DNA of 49,894 bases from positions 1 to 49,894 of the forward strand of contig JAFKJY010000088.1 of NCBI GenBank assembly GCA_017305835.1, in the 5' to 3' direction. Each line of letters opens with the position of its first letter. Within the stretch, counting starts at the first letter, position 1. Shown piece after piece: positions 7,954-18,820 of this stretch. The stretch comes from Hyphomicrobiales bacterium. GTDB lineage: Bacteria; Pseudomonadota; Alphaproteobacteria; Rhizobiales; Rhizobiaceae. Under the pieces are notes generated by a model. The model saw only the letters and a list, made by a program, of their open reading frames with translations, was not told the origin of the DNA and searched no databases. The translations under genes were made by a program, and so were the position numbers.

Positions 7954-9207
7954 CTAATGCGCGATGCCGGAGCCGGCCGCTTCGTCGACGAGGCGGCCGG
8001 TCATGAAGCGGGAGAGGTCGAAGGGCCGGCTGATCTCGTGGTGCTCGCCCTTCGCGATCAGGTGCGCCAGCAGCCAGCCGCCGGCGGGGATCGACTTGAA
8101 GCCGCCGGTGCCCCAGCCGCAATTGAGATAGAGGCCGGGCAGCGGCGACGGGCCGAGAACCGCCGACGAATCCGGCGTGACGTCGACATTGCCGGCCCAT
8201 TGGCGCATCAGCTTCAACTGGCCGAAGGCGGGGAACATCTCGAGCAGGCCGGAGAGCACCTGCCGCTGCGCCGGCGGGTTGCCGCGCTGGGCGTAGGACG
8301 GCACGCGGTCGATGCCGCCGCCGACGACGATCTCGCCCTTGTCGGACTGGAACAGATAGGTGCCCGTGCCCGGGTAGAGCACTACCGTTTCCATGCAGGG
8401 CTTGACCGGCTCCGACACCATCGCCTGCAGCGAATAGGACTGGATCGGCAGGCCGAAGCCGGCTTTCGCGGCCATAACGCTCGAATGGCCGGCGACGGCA
8501 AGGCCGACCGCGCCGGCGCGGATGGTGCCACCAGCCGTCTCGACGCCTGCGCAGCGGCCGTCCTCGACGAGGAAGCCCTCGACCTCACAGTCCTGGATGA
8601 TGTCGATGCCCATCCGGTCTGCCGCGCGCGCATAGCCCCAGGCGACCGCGTCGTGGCGCGCCACGCCGGCGCGGCCCTGCCAGACGCCGCCGAAGACGGG
8701 GAAGCGCGCGCGATCGGACATGTTGAGCAGCGGCTCGCGCTTCAGGACCTCCTCGGGGCCGAGCAGCTCGGCATCGGTGCCGTTGATCTGCATGGCGTTG
8801 ACCACGCGGGCGGCGATCTCCATCTCGGCTTCCGAATGGGCGACCGTGACCAGCCCGCGCTGCGAGAACATGACGTTGTAGTTGAGTTCCCGCGACAGGC
8901 CCTCGTAGAGCCTGAGCGCGAAATCGTAGAGCGCGACGCTCTCGGGATAGAAATAATTGGAGCGGATCGTTGTGGTGTTGCGGCCGGTATTGCCGCCACC
9001 CAGCCAGCCCTTCTCGACCACGGCGACGTTGCGGATGCCGTGGTTCTTCGCGAGGTAGTAGGCGGTGGCCAGCCCGTGGCCGCCGCCGCCGACGATCACC
9101 GCGTCATATTGCGCCTTCGGCTTCGGCGTGCGCCAGGCCGGCGCCCAGCCCGTCTGGCCGCGCAGTCCCTCTACGAACAGCGAAAAGGCGGAATATCTGC
9201 GGGTCAT
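7954..9207 (-). CDS. soxB: Sarcosine oxidase beta subunit
   Basis: FAD/FMN-bearing catalytic subunit, 417 aa, the standard length. The dinucleotide-binding motif VIVGGGGHGLATAYYLA is at residues 37-53, followed by EKGWLGGGNTGRNTT. The conserved ARHDAVAWGYARAAD segment contains a His (H185 by my count) matching the residue that carries covalent FMN in this family. The C-terminal LNCGWGTGGFKSIPAGG is also typical. First gene of the sox operon; a GGAG lies just before the ATG. The 110 nt between it and the upstream methyltransferase contain a hairpin, so the operon may have its own promoter. Confidence 0.96.
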   Translation of the reverse strand: MTRRYSAFSLFVEGLRGQTGWAPAWRTPKPKAQYDAVIVGGGGHGLATAYYLAKNHGIRNVAVVEKGWLGGGNTGRNTTTIRSNYFYPESVALYDFALRLYEGLSRELNYNVMFSQRGLVTVAHSEAEMEIAARVVNAMQINGTDAELLGPEEVLKREPLLNMSDRARFPVFGGVWQGRAGVARHDAVAWGYARAADRMGIDIIQDCEVEGFLVEDGRCAGVETAGGTIRAGAVGLAVAGHSSVMAAKAGFGLPIQSYSLQAMVSEPVKPCMETVVLYPGTGTYLFQSDKGEIVVGGGIDRVPSYAQRGNPPAQRQVLSGLLEMFPAFGQLKLMRQWAGNVDVTPDSSAVLGPSPLPGLYLNCGWGTGGFKSIPAGGWLLAHLIAKGEHHEISRPFDLSRFMTGRLVDEAAGSGIAH

Positions 9208-9260
9208 CCGGCTCCGTCACCATCAGGCGTGCGCCGGTGCTGTTCCTACGCGGCAAACGC

Positions 9261-9291
9261 CCGGCCGGCAACCGTCGCGGGCGCCGGCCGG
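9261..9291 (-). terminator. Hairpin between methyltransferase gene and soxB
   Basis: Perfect 9-bp inverted repeat CCGGCCGGC (9261-9269) and GCCGGCCGG (9283-9291), 13-nt loop. It lies in the short gap after the MetE-like gene and before soxB. Without a U-tract its role (termination, attenuation or RNA stability) is uncertain. Confidence 0.35.
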
Positions 9292-9317
9292 ATGTCAGGA
9301 AGCGACGTGACAGCCCG

Positions 9318-10448
9318 TCAGGCGGCGACGCCGCCCCAGATCGCCTCGGCCGTCTTCACCACGAGGTCGAGCTTGCGCTTCTCGTCGTCGACGGTGACGG
9401 TGTTGCCTTCCTCGGTCGAGGCGAAACCGCACTGAGGCGCGATGCCGAGCTGGTCGATGTCGGCATATTTCGAGGCCTCGTCGAACTTGCGCTTCAGATC
9501 GTCCAACTTCTCCAGCTCGCCGGTCTTGGTGGTGATGAAGCCGGGCATGACCCGCTTCCTGCCCTTCGGCAGCAGGCGCAGCGGCTCCAGCCCGCCGGCG
9601 CGCTCGGTGTCGTATTCCATGAAGTAGATGTCGACGCCGGTCTTGTTGAAGATGGCGTCGGCCGCCGGGTCGTAGGCGCCCTCGGCCGCGTGCGTCGACT
9701 TGAAGTTGCCGCGGCACATATGCATGCCGATCACCATGTCGTCGGGCCGGTCGGCGATGGCGTCGTGCATCATCTGCGCGTAGCGGTCGATGAGGAAATC
9801 GGGATCCTGGCCGTTCGCCTTGCGCTCGGCGCGCTGGCGCGGGTCGCACAGATAGGCGAAGAAGATGTCGTCCATCTGGAGGTAGCGGCAGCCGGCGTCG
9901 TAGAAGGCCTGCACCGCCTTCCTGTAGGTCGCCGTGATGTCGGAGAACAGCTTCTCCTCGTCCTTGCGGTATTCGGCCGGCGCGATGTCCTCGCGGCGGG
10001 TGCGGAAGTGGACGCAGCTCGGGCCGGGGATCGAGATCTTCGGCGTCACCGCCGCCACCGAGGCGAGATATTTGTAGTGGTCGAGCATCGGGTGGTCGGC
10101 CGGGAAGTCGAGCCTGTCGGTGATGACGGGGCGCGTCGTCAGCGCCACGCCGGCGAACTTCACGTTCGCCTCGCCCTCGACGATCTCCATGCCGTCGAGG
10201 CCGCCCATGAAGTCGAAATGCCAGTAGGCGCGGCGCGTCTCGCCGTCGGTCACCACCGGCAGGCCGGCGTCCTGCTGGAGCTTGACGACGTCGCGGATCG
10301 CGGCATCCTCGACCTCCTTCAGTTCCTCGCGGCCGATCGACTTCTCCTCGAAGAAGCGCTTGCGCGCGGTCTTCACCGATTCGGCGCGCAGCAGGCTGCC
10401 GACATGGTCGGCGCGGAAAGGCGGCTTCGCGGCGGTCTTGACTGTCAT
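9318..10448 (-). CDS. MetE-like methionine synthase, catalytic domain only
   Basis: Cobalamin-independent methionine synthase family, 376 aa. It corresponds to the C-terminal catalytic barrel of MetE alone (YxjG/YxjH-like), lacking the N-terminal half of canonical MetE (about 750 aa). The N terminus FRADHVGSLLR is typical of the short proteins. Predicted zinc ligands are present: H243 and C245 in GMHMCRGNF, and C340 in APQCGF. Such short proteins transfer a methyl group to homocysteine, often from donors other than methyl-tetrahydropteroyltriglutamate; the donor is unknown here. The GGAGG before the ATG is strong. It sits upstream of soxB in the same direction, so a link to N-methyl compound breakdown is plausible but inferred. 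Confidence 0.85.
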   Translation of the reverse strand: MTVKTAAKPPFRADHVGSLLRAESVKTARKRFFEEKSIGREELKEVEDAAIRDVVKLQQDAGLPVVTDGETRRAYWHFDFMGGLDGMEIVEGEANVKFAGVALTTRPVITDRLDFPADHPMLDHYKYLASVAAVTPKISIPGPSCVHFRTRREDIAPAEYRKDEEKLFSDITATYRKAVQAFYDAGCRYLQMDDIFFAYLCDPRQRAERKANGQDPDFLIDRYAQMMHDAIADRPDDMVIGMHMCRGNFKSTHAAEGAYDPAADAIFNKTGVDIYFMEYDTERAGGLEPLRLLPKGRKRVMPGFITTKTGELEKLDDLKRKFDEASKYADIDQLGIAPQCGFASTEEGNTVTVDDEKRKLDLVVKTAEAIWGGVAA

Positions 10449-10663
10449 TCCATATCCTCCAGCGGATCTTTCTCCCCCGCTCGAAGGCGGGCTTCCGTCG
10501 CGACCCTATGGCTCCATCGGCCCCGGCAGCGCAAGCGCCTGCATACTTTTTTCGAGCGGGCCACGCGGCATATGTCCGATTCCGGCCGGTTTCGCGGATT
10601 TCGCGGCGAACGGCGCGACCGCCGCGTATACCGCTTTCGCCGCTTCCTCGCCGAAAATAGTTC

Positions 10664-10675
10664 TGTTATATAACA
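10664..10675. promoter_or_regulatory. AT-rich palindrome upstream of TRAP binding protein
   Basis: TGTTATATAACA is a perfect 12-bp palindrome in an otherwise GC-rich region, 24 nt before the ATG of the TRAP binding-protein gene. It could be an operator (GntR- or TetR-like form) or part of the -10 region. The regulator is unknown. Confidence 0.5.
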
Positions 10676-10699
10676 ATACAGTTTCAGGGAGGAACGCCG

Positions 10700-11728
10700 A
10701 TGACAATCTTCAGGAAGTTGCTGACAGCCGCCGTCGCACTGGGCGCGATGACGGTCGTTTCCCATGCCCAGGAGGTGACGCTGCGGGTGCACCAGATGCT
10801 GCCGCCGCAGGCCACCATCCCCGCCAAGGCGATCCTGCCTTGGATCGAGAAGGTGCAGAAGGAAGCGGGCGGCAAGCTCAAGATCGAGAAATACGACGCG
10901 ATGGCGCTCGGCGGCACGCCGCCGCAGCTCATCGACCAGGTGAACGACGGCTTCGTCGACCTTATCTGGACCGTGATCGGCTACACGCCCGGCCGTTTCC
11001 CGGCGACGGAAGCGTTCGAGCTGCCCTTCATCATGACCAATGGCGAGCAGACGTCGCGCGCGTTCCAGCTCTATTGCGAGAAGCATTGCGTCGACGAGTT
11101 CAAGGGCATGAAGGTGATCGCCTGGCACACGCACGGGCCGGGCCTCATCCACTCCAAGAACCCGGTGACCAAGCTGGAGGACATGAAGGGGCTGAAGATC
11201 CGCGGCGGCTCGCGCGTCATCAACCAGATGCTGGAGAAGCTGGGCTCGACGCCGGTCGGCATGCCGGTGCCGGCCACGACCGATGCGCTGTCGAAGGGCG
11301 TGATCGACGCGACAACCGTGCCGTGGGAGGTGACGCCGTCGCTGAAGATCAGCGAGCTCGTCCACAACCATACCGGCTTCTCGGGCAAGAACGGCCTCTA
11401 CACGCAGACCTTCGTCTTCGCGATGAACCAGGCCTCCTACGACAAGCTACCCGACGACGTGAAGAAGGTGATCGACGCCAATTCCGGCCTCGATACCGCC
11501 GCCTTCTTCGGCCGCGTGATGGACGAGGGCGACCAGATCGGCCTCAAGATCGCGCAGGACAGGAAGAACAACATCATGACCCTCGACGAGGCCGAGACGC
11601 AACGCTGGAAGGACGCGGCCGCGCCCGTGGTCGACGCCTGGATCCAGGAGGTTGCCGGCAAGGGCCTCGACGGCAAGGCGCTGGTCGAGGAAGCCCGCGC
11701 GCTGATCGCCAAGGAATCGGGCATGTAG
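10700..11728 (+). CDS. TRAP transporter substrate-binding protein (DctP family)
   Basis: Periplasmic receptor of a tripartite ATP-independent transporter, 342 aa. The signal peptide is MTIFRKLLTAAVALGAMTVV with cleavage near SHAQ. The DctP core includes GLKIRGGSRVINQMLEKLG, carrying the conserved Arg that binds a carboxylate, and TTDALSKGVIDATTVPWE. A strong AGGGAGG lies before the ATG at 10700, and a clear terminator follows, so it is monocistronic. The membrane partners DctQ and DctM are not in the window, so the protein must pair with a transporter encoded elsewhere. The ligand is probably a carboxylate (inference). Confidence 0.92.
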   Translation: MTIFRKLLTAAVALGAMTVVSHAQEVTLRVHQMLPPQATIPAKAILPWIEKVQKEAGGKLKIEKYDAMALGGTPPQLIDQVNDGFVDLIWTVIGYTPGRFPATEAFELPFIMTNGEQTSRAFQLYCEKHCVDEFKGMKVIAWHTHGPGLIHSKNPVTKLEDMKGLKIRGGSRVINQMLEKLGSTPVGMPVPATTDALSKGVIDATTVPWEVTPSLKISELVHNHTGFSGKNGLYTQTFVFAMNQASYDKLPDDVKKVIDANSGLDTAAFFGRVMDEGDQIGLKIAQDRKNNIMTLDEAETQRWKDAAAPVVDAWIQEVAGKGLDGKALVEEARALIAKESGM

Positions 11729-11757
11729 CCAGCCCGCCACGCGCGGAACGCAATTCG

Positions 11758-11788
11758 GGGGCTCGCCATCGGCGGGCCCCTTTCTTTT
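11758..11788 (+). terminator. Rho-independent terminator after TRAP gene
   Basis: A 10-bp stem with one G-T pair (11758-11767 with 11771-11780) and loop ATC, followed directly by TTTCTTTT. It lies about 30 nt past the stop codon and is a textbook intrinsic terminator. Confidence 0.9.
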
Positions 11789-11873
11789 CGCGCCCGCGGC
11801 GCTTGCCGGCCGGCGCGCCGATCCCCAGATTGAACGTGCCGGACGCGGCCGTCGTCCGGACGGGAGCAGGACC

Positions 11874-12439
11874 ATGTCGGACGTCGCGCATCTCGCCGCG
11901 GAGCTGTTCCGGCGCGCCGCCGGGCGCGGCCGTTTCGTCATCGGCATCGCCGGACCGCCGGCCGCCGGCAAGTCGACGCTGGCCGCGCGGCTGCGCGAGC
12001 TGCTCGGCGCCGAGGCCGCACTTCTGGCGATGGACGGCTTCCACCTCGACAACACGCTTCTCGCCGCGCGCGGGCTCTCGGCCCGCAAGGGCGCGCCCGA
12101 GACCTTCGACTACGCCGGCTTCGCCGCGCTGCTGCGGCCGATTTTTCGCGGGCAGCGGCCGAGCACGTGCCGGCCTCGGCCCGCTTCGTCATCGTCGAGG
12201 GCAACTACCTGCTGCTCGACCAGGAGCCGTGGAACGGGCTGGCCGGGCTGTTCGACTGGACCGTGTTTCTCGACGTGCCGAAGGGCGAGCTCGCCCGCCG
12301 GCTGGTGCAGCGCTGGGTCGAGCACGGGCTCTCGCCGGAGGCCGCGCGCGAGCGCGCCTTCTCCAACGACATGGCCAATGTCGAGCTGGTGACAGGCCGC
12401 CGGCGCGAGGCCGACACGGTGATCGTGTTCGGGCGCTAG
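11874..12439 (+). pseudogene. Uridine kinase-like P-loop kinase, internal deletion with frameshift
   Basis: Remnant of a nucleoside/nucleotide kinase family protein (phosphoribulokinase/uridine kinase fold, like those beside sugar transporters in rhizobia). The 5' frame from ATG 11874 has the Walker A GIAGPPAAGKSTLA and MDGFHLDN, and reads well to about 12136 (FDYAGFAALLR). The 3' frame, shifted, resumes with SRAAAEHVPASARFVIVEGNYLLLD and continues to VIVFGR at 12439. The expected linker of roughly 15-20 residues (usually with a PxFDR motif) is missing at the junction near 12137-12146. A short deletion that is not a multiple of three therefore best explains it. An assembly error is possible but less likely, because residues are missing as well as the frame being shifted. 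Confidence 0.8.
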
Positions 12440-12440
12440 A

Positions 12441-12484
12441 GCATTTCCAGCAAAAGTGCGAAGCGGTTTTGCGTCCGGAAATGC
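12441..12484. repeat. Palindromic intergenic repeat element
   Basis: Nested inverted repeats: GCATTTCC (12441-12448) pairs with GGAAATGC (12477-12484), and inside them GCAAAA (12450-12455) pairs with TTTTGC (12467-12472). I recall this form as a widespread Rhizobiales intergenic repeat (from memory, not searched). Here it separates the convergent kinase remnant and ureG and may end both transcripts. I found no second copy in the window. Confidence 0.7.
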
Positions 12485-12500
12485 GGCTGAGGCAAGCCGT

Positions 12501-13135
<635 letters not shown>

Positions 13136-13139
<4 letters not shown>

Positions 13140-13576
13140 GCGGCAAATCCTCCGAGGGCGAGCGCCAGGAAGCCGGCGCCGAGGGCGAGGCAGAGCGGCG
13201 AATAGAAGCGCGTGTCGAGACGCGCGAAGGGCTGAAGCGGGGTCAGCCGGCGCCACCACGGGGTGAAGCCGAGCAGGCCGCGGGCCAAGAGCACGAAGCC
13301 GGCGAACAAAGCCATGCCGGCGAGTTGCACCGGCTCGATCGGCTCGGCATACCAGCCGCCCAACGCCAGCGCGACCAGCGCCATGACGATGGCGACGGCG
13401 GCGACGGCGAAGCCCGCGGCAGGCGGCGGCATGACTTCGGCGCCCTTGAAGCCGACGACGGCGCGAGCGCAGGAGGCCGCGTCCGTGCCCGGCCAGACAC
13501 CGCCGATGGCCCAGTAGGCATGCAGCGTCGCGATGGCGATCAGCGGCAAAGCGAGGCAGAGCGCGAGGATGCTCAT
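13136..13576 (-). CDS. DUF3995 small membrane protein
   Basis: Membrane protein of 146 aa with about four hydrophobic helices (residues 2-20, 53-75, 83-103, 128-146). The N-terminal [18 protein letters not shown] segment is characteristic of the DUF3995 family. Function unknown. It is embedded in the urease operon: 4-nt overlaps with both ureF and ureG mean it is translated with them. A role in nickel or urea/ammonia movement is conceivable but not shown. Confidence 0.75.
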
Positions 13577-14244
13577 GTCCGGAACAGCCGCGAATACTGG
13601 GTCTCATGCCGCATCGCGGAAATCTCCGCGAGCAGGGTGCAGGAGCCGAGATCGTCGAGGTCGGCTTCCGCAGCTTGGGCGGCGGTCGCTGAAAGCAGCG
13701 GCTCCAGCGCCGCGATCAGGCGCACGCCGTCGACCTGGCCGATCACGCCGAGGCGGATCCCCGCCTGGACGAGATTCGACGCGAAAGCCTGGAGATAGGC
13801 CGCCGCCGCGACGGCGGGCGCAATGCCCTCCGCGCCGGCCAGTGCGCCGACCGCGACCGGATAGGGCGCGTTCGTGGGCAGCTTTTCCATGGCGGCCTGC
13901 GGCCATGCGGCGGAGGCGGCGGCGAAGGCACGGCCCTGCTGGGAGGTTTCGAGATGGCGTTCGGCCGAGCCGGCCAGCGCCTCGGCCAGCTCTGCGAGTC
14001 CAGCAAGGTCGCCGCCGGTTCCGGCGCGGCGCATCGCCTCGCAGAACAGCACCGCATCGTTCCAGCCGGAGCCCCACGAGACGAGCGCTTCCAGCCATTC
14101 AAGCAGGCTTTCCGCGTCGGTCACCAGCCCGTCCTGCACGGCCCGCTCCAGCCCGTGGCTGTAGCTGAACGAACCGACGGGGAAGGCCGGCGACAGCCAG
14201 GCCATCAGCCTGAGCACCGTCGCGGGGCCGGCCGCTTCAGGCAT
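13573..14244 (-). CDS. ureF: Urease accessory protein UreF
   Basis: Helical chaperone that with UreD and UreG forms the urease activation complex, 223 aa. Family motifs: [23 protein letters not shown] near the N terminus and the conserved C-terminal [12 protein letters not shown]. The open frame runs further upstream through the His-rich coding end of ureE in another frame; ATG 14244 is chosen because it overlaps the ureE stop by 8 nt and starts just before the conserved domain. Confidence 0.95.
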   Translation of the reverse strand: MPEAAGPATVLRLMAWLSPAFPVGSFSYSHGLERAVQDGLVTDAESLLEWLEALVSWGSGWNDAVLFCEAMRRAGTGGDLAGLAELAEALAGSAERHLETSQQGRAFAAASAAWPQAAMEKLPTNAPYPVAVGALAGAEGIAPAVAAAAYLQAFASNLVQAGIRLGVIGQVDGVRLIAALEPLLSATAAQAAEADLDDLGSCTLLAEISAMRHETQYSRLFRT

Positions 14245-14830
14245 GGTTGTGGCCGTAATGCGGATCGCCCGGCAGGCGGCCATAAGCGTCGGGCTCGCCA
14301 TGGCCGTGATGATGGTCGTGACCATGCCCATGATGGTCATGATCGTGATGGTGGTCGTGGCCATGGCCGGAATAGGCGCCGCGCACCGGCTGGAACGGCT
14401 CGACGACATGGCGCACGGCCGCGCCCAGCCCCTTCAGCATGTCCTCGATGACGTGGTCGCGCAGGATGAGCAGGCGGCCCGCCTCGATCTGCGCGGCGAG
14501 GTGGCGGTTGCCGATGTGCCAGGCGAGCTCGGCGAGATGCACCGCATCGCGCGCGCGGGCTTCCAGCAGCTCCTCCGGCTCGGCGCCGATTTCCACCTGC
14601 CTGCCGTCGTCGAGGACCAGCCGGTCGCCGGAAGCCAGCATGACCGGCTCGGGCAGGTCGACGAGCAGCTTGCCGCCGCCGGCCAGCGACAGCACCTTGC
14701 GGCGCAGATGCCGCTCGTCATGCGGCAGCGTCGCCTTGTCGAACGCCGTCGCGATGCCGGCCTCGCCCGCGCGAAGCACGCTGCCGGCCTTCGGCAGGCT
14801 GGTGAAATCGGTCTTGATGTCGAGCTTCAT
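14237..14830 (-). CDS. ureE: Urease nickel chaperone UreE, His-rich tail
   Basis: Nickel-binding metallochaperone, 197 aa. The N-terminal peptide-binding domain is followed by the metal-binding domain with [13 protein letters not shown] and the conserved nickel His. The C terminus after SGHGHD is extremely His-rich: 17 His in about the last 43 residues by my count, alternating with Gly and Asp. This should store several nickel ions. It overlaps the upstream GST-like gene by 4 nt (ATGA) and ureF by 8 nt. Confidence 0.96.
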   Translation of the reverse strand: MKLDIKTDFTSLPKAGSVLRAGEAGIATAFDKATLPHDERHLRRKVLSLAGGGKLLVDLPEPVMLASGDRLVLDDGRQVEIGAEPEELLEARARDAVHLAELAWHIGNRHLAAQIEAGRLLILRDHVIEDMLKGLGAAVRHVVEPFQPVRGAYSGHGHDHHHDHDHHGHGHDHHHGHGEPDAYGRLPGDPHYGHNHA

Positions 14831-15429
14831 TGTGCCTCGGCCTCCTTCGCCTTGGCCCGCGCCAGCGCCGGTCGCGCCAGCACGCGGTCGAAATAGGCAT
14901 TGACCCGGTCGGACCGGATCTCGAACCTTGCGCCGCGCGCCCACTGGCCGCAATGGCCGAGCAGCACGTCGGCGGCGGTGAAGCGGTCGCCCATCGCATA
15001 GTCGCGGTCGCCGAGGCGCTTCTCCAGCGTCCCGATCTCGCGCCCGAACTCGGCCGCCGTCCAGGCGCCGACCTCGGCGCGCTGGTCCTCGGGCAGGAGC
15101 AGGCGGTGCTTGAGCTTGTTCCACAGCGGCGCCTCGAGCTCCGACTGGGCGAAGAAGAGCCAGGAAAGCAGCATCGCGCGCTCCCTCGCATCGGCGCCGC
15201 CCATGCCCTTTTCGGCGTGCTTGTTGGCCAGATAGCTGCAGATCGCGGCCGAATCGGTCAGCACGAAGTCGCCGTCGACCAGCGCCGGCATCTTGCCGGA
15301 CGGGTTGTAGCGGACCATCGTCTCGGTGTGCTGCTTGGCCTTGACGATCCCGTAGGGCTGGCCGAGCTCCTCCAGCATCCAGGTGATCCGGGTCATGCGG
15401 GAGCCCGGCGCCCCGACGGCTTGGTACAT
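14827..15429 (-). CDS. Glutathione S-transferase family protein
   Basis: Cytosolic thioredoxin-fold plus helical GST, 200 aa. The N-terminal half has [19 protein letters not shown] and the glutathione-contacting [23 protein letters not shown] (V-P/cisPro and D-S equivalents); the C-terminal half has [20 protein letters not shown] 15429 overlaps the stop of the preceding monooxygenase gene by one base, and its own stop overlaps the ureE start. It is therefore an integral member of the urease transcript. Whether it assists urease maturation or is simply co-expressed is unknown. Confidence 0.85.
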   Translation of the reverse strand: MYQAVGAPGSRMTRITWMLEELGQPYGIVKAKQHTETMVRYNPSGKMPALVDGDFVLTDSAAICSYLANKHAEKGMGGADARERAMLLSWLFFAQSELEAPLWNKLKHRLLLPEDQRAEVGAWTAAEFGREIGTLEKRLGDRDYAMGDRFTAADVLLGHCGQWARGARFEIRSDRVNAYFDRVLARPALARAKAKEAEAQ

Positions 15430-15725
15430 CAGAACGTCTCGACCTTCTCGGGATGCACGACCTCGATGACGCGCGAGACGAGATGCGGGTTGCTCGCCTC
15501 GCGCCAGGCGGCGAGATGCGGCTGCTTGGAATGGGAGGTCAGCGCCTCGCGGGTCTCCCACTTCTCGATGAACACCAGCTTGTGCGGATCGGCGAGGCTC
15601 TGGTGCAGCTCGTAGGCGATGCAGCCCTTCTCCTTCAGCGTCGCCTCCCGGCAGGTCGCGGCGGCCGGACGCAGGGCCTCCAGCGAGCCGGGCTTGATGG
15701 TGAGCGTGGCGACGACGTAGATCAT
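15429..15725 (-). CDS. Antibiotic biosynthesis monooxygenase-fold protein
   Basis: Small ferredoxin-like dimeric alpha+beta barrel protein (ABM/YgiN type), 98 aa. The N terminus [18 protein letters not shown] and the central [20 protein letters not shown] are typical. YgiN-like members act on quinols, but most in this family are uncharacterised. It lies between ureC (53 nt) and the GST gene (1-nt overlap), so it is co-transcribed with the urease genes. No function in urease activity is known. Confidence 0.85.
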   Translation of the reverse strand: MIYVVATLTIKPGSLEALRPAAATCREATLKEKGCIAYELHQSLADPHKLVFIEKWETREALTSHSKQPHLAAWREASNPHLVSRVIEVVHPEKVETF

Positions 15726-15778
15726 TCATTCCTCCGATGGGCAAAGACGAACCGGCAGCGACCGGGACGCCCATCGCT

Positions 15779-17491
<1,713 letters not shown>

Positions 17492-17673
17492 CAGCGGCAA
17501 CCCCTGGCGGACGGAGACGGTGTGGAAAGGCTGGGGCGAACTGCACAAAATGGCCCGGAAATCGCCCCGATTGGCATGGAACGGCGCGGCTCCTCGCGCA
17601 TTTCTTCCCGGGTCGCCGCAGCGCGGCCGTTCCCATCGAAGGGACGCACCAGGAAACTGCAAGGAGAACAACG

Positions 17674-18225
17674 ATGAAACGCGTGATTGCTCTGACCGCC
17701 GCCGCCCTGATGACCGGCTCGCTGTTCGCCGCGCCGGCGCTGGCGCAGGTGAGCGTCGACACCGGCGTGGGCGCCAATGTCGGCATCGGCACCAACGCCG
17801 ACACGAGCGCCGGCTCGGCCTCCGGCACCGTCGGCGGCACGGTCGGCACCGATGCCCAGATCAAGACGAACAACATGGGCGCCGCGGCCAACACCAATGT
17901 CGACACCGACACCACGGCGGCCATCGGCGGCTCGTGGGACGGCCTGCTGTCGTCCATGGGCGATACCGGCGCCTCGGCCTCGATCGGCGCGATGAGCGAC
18001 GTCGGCTCCGTGAACGTGGTCCGCATCAGCGACCTCGGCAATACCGACGCCGATGCGCTCGCCAAGGCCAAGACCGACAACCAGGCCTCGATCGACCAGC
18101 TCAAGACCTCGATCGAGGGCAACGCCAAGGTCAAGGCTGCGCTCGAGCAGCAGGGCGTGGACCCGTCGTCCGTGGTCGCGGCCAACGTCGCGGCGGACGG
18201 CTCGCTGACCGTCTATGTCGAGTAA
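17674..18225 (+). CDS. Exported low-complexity protein with shared C-terminal domain
   Basis: 183 aa, not a family I can name. Signal peptide [25 protein letters not shown] (cleavage after ALAQ or ALA). Residues 26-95 are rich in Gly, Ala, Thr, Ser and Asp, with repeated GT, TNAD and TNVD steps. From about residue 115 (VVRISDLGN) a helical segment with many Lys and Gln leads to a short beta-like end ([12 protein letters not shown]). This C-terminal part aligns without gaps to the next gene product. A strong AAGGAG lies before the ATG and an intrinsic terminator follows the stop. It sits on the opposite strand inside the urease locus. Confidence 0.85.
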   Translation: MKRVIALTAAALMTGSLFAAPALAQVSVDTGVGANVGIGTNADTSAGSASGTVGGTVGTDAQIKTNNMGAAANTNVDTDTTAAIGGSWDGLLSSMGDTGASASIGAMSDVGSVNVVRISDLGNTDADALAKAKTDNQASIDQLKTSIEGNAKVKAALEQQGVDPSSVVAANVAADGSLTVYVE

Positions 18226-18249
18226 GGTCGGCATCTGAACGCATGAGAG

Positions 18250-18277
18250 CGGCGCGGGCTTCGGCCCGCGCCGTTTT
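18250..18277 (+). terminator. Strong intrinsic terminator with TTCG loop
   Basis: Perfect 10-bp stem CGGCGCGGGC / GCCCGCGCCG closed by a TTCG tetraloop (18260-18263) and followed by TTTT. It ends the transcript of the exported 183-aa protein before the second exported gene begins. Confidence 0.93.
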
Positions 18278-18309
18278 CGCGCATGGCAATCACGCACGGG
18301 GAGACGACG

Positions 18310-18795
18310 ATGACGACGGCAACCTCGCACCAGCCCTTCAACCCCCGGGCCATGCTCGGCGGCCTCGCCTTCGCCTGCGCGGCGATGCTGTCGCAGCCGC
18401 TGCTCGGCCAGGGCCTCAAGGATCCGAAGACCGTCGACACCATCGTCGACGCGCCGGTCAGCACCGCCGAGCATCCGCTCGACCAGGAGGAGCAGCGGAT
18501 CGCCGCCGCGATTGGCCGCAGCAGCGAGAACGCGGAGCAGATCCGCAAGCTTTCCGACATCGGCGAGATCGAGATCGTGCTGGTCCCCGACCTCACCGCA
18601 GAGAACTCGCCGCTGGCGCCCCGCATCGAGGCGGCCCACGAGGCGATCGGCGAGCTGCGGCAGGCGATCGAGGGCAGCGCGATCTTCTTCCACGCCATCG
18701 ATTCGCGCGGCGTGCTGCTGCGCGACGTGGTGGGGGTGGAGATGGGCAGCGGCGGCGCGGTCACCGTGTTCGCGGCAGGCGAGCCGAGCAAATAA
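18310..18795 (+). CDS. Exported protein, paralogous C-terminal domain
   Basis: 161 aa from ATG 18310, preceded by GGGGAGACGACG. An in-frame ATG at 18283 has no ribosome site and abuts the preceding terminator, so I reject it. The N terminus has a hydrophobic signal-like stretch (AMLGGLAFACAAMLSQPLLG). The body contains IRKLSDIGEIEIVLVPDL, then a helix and IEGSAIFFHAIDSRG, ending in VVGVEMGSGGAVTVFA. From IEG onward it aligns without gaps to the C terminus of the preceding gene product (12 identities in 35 by eye). Function unknown. It is convergent with ureB, with only 25 nt between stops. Confidence 0.8.
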   Translation: MTTATSHQPFNPRAMLGGLAFACAAMLSQPLLGQGLKDPKTVDTIVDAPVSTAEHPLDQEEQRIAAAIGRSSENAEQIRKLSDIGEIEIVLVPDLTAENSPLAPRIEAAHEAIGELRQAIEGSAIFFHAIDSRGVLLRDVVGVEMGSGGAVTVFAAGEPSK

Positions 18796-18820
18796 AGCGC
18801 TGGCGCGGTAGGCGGCCACC

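Noticed and set aside
10449..10663. Possible riboswitch in the leader of the MetE-like gene
   Set aside because: The leader is GC-rich with a small hairpin (AGCCCGCC...GGGGG), but I could not match SAM, SAH or cobalamin riboswitch core motifs by eye. A covariance-model search would decide.
14237..14400. Tandem DNA repeat (CATGATGGTCATGATCGTG-like) near the ureE 3' end
   Set aside because: It is the coding sequence for the His/Asp/Gly-rich tail of UreE, not an independent repeat element.
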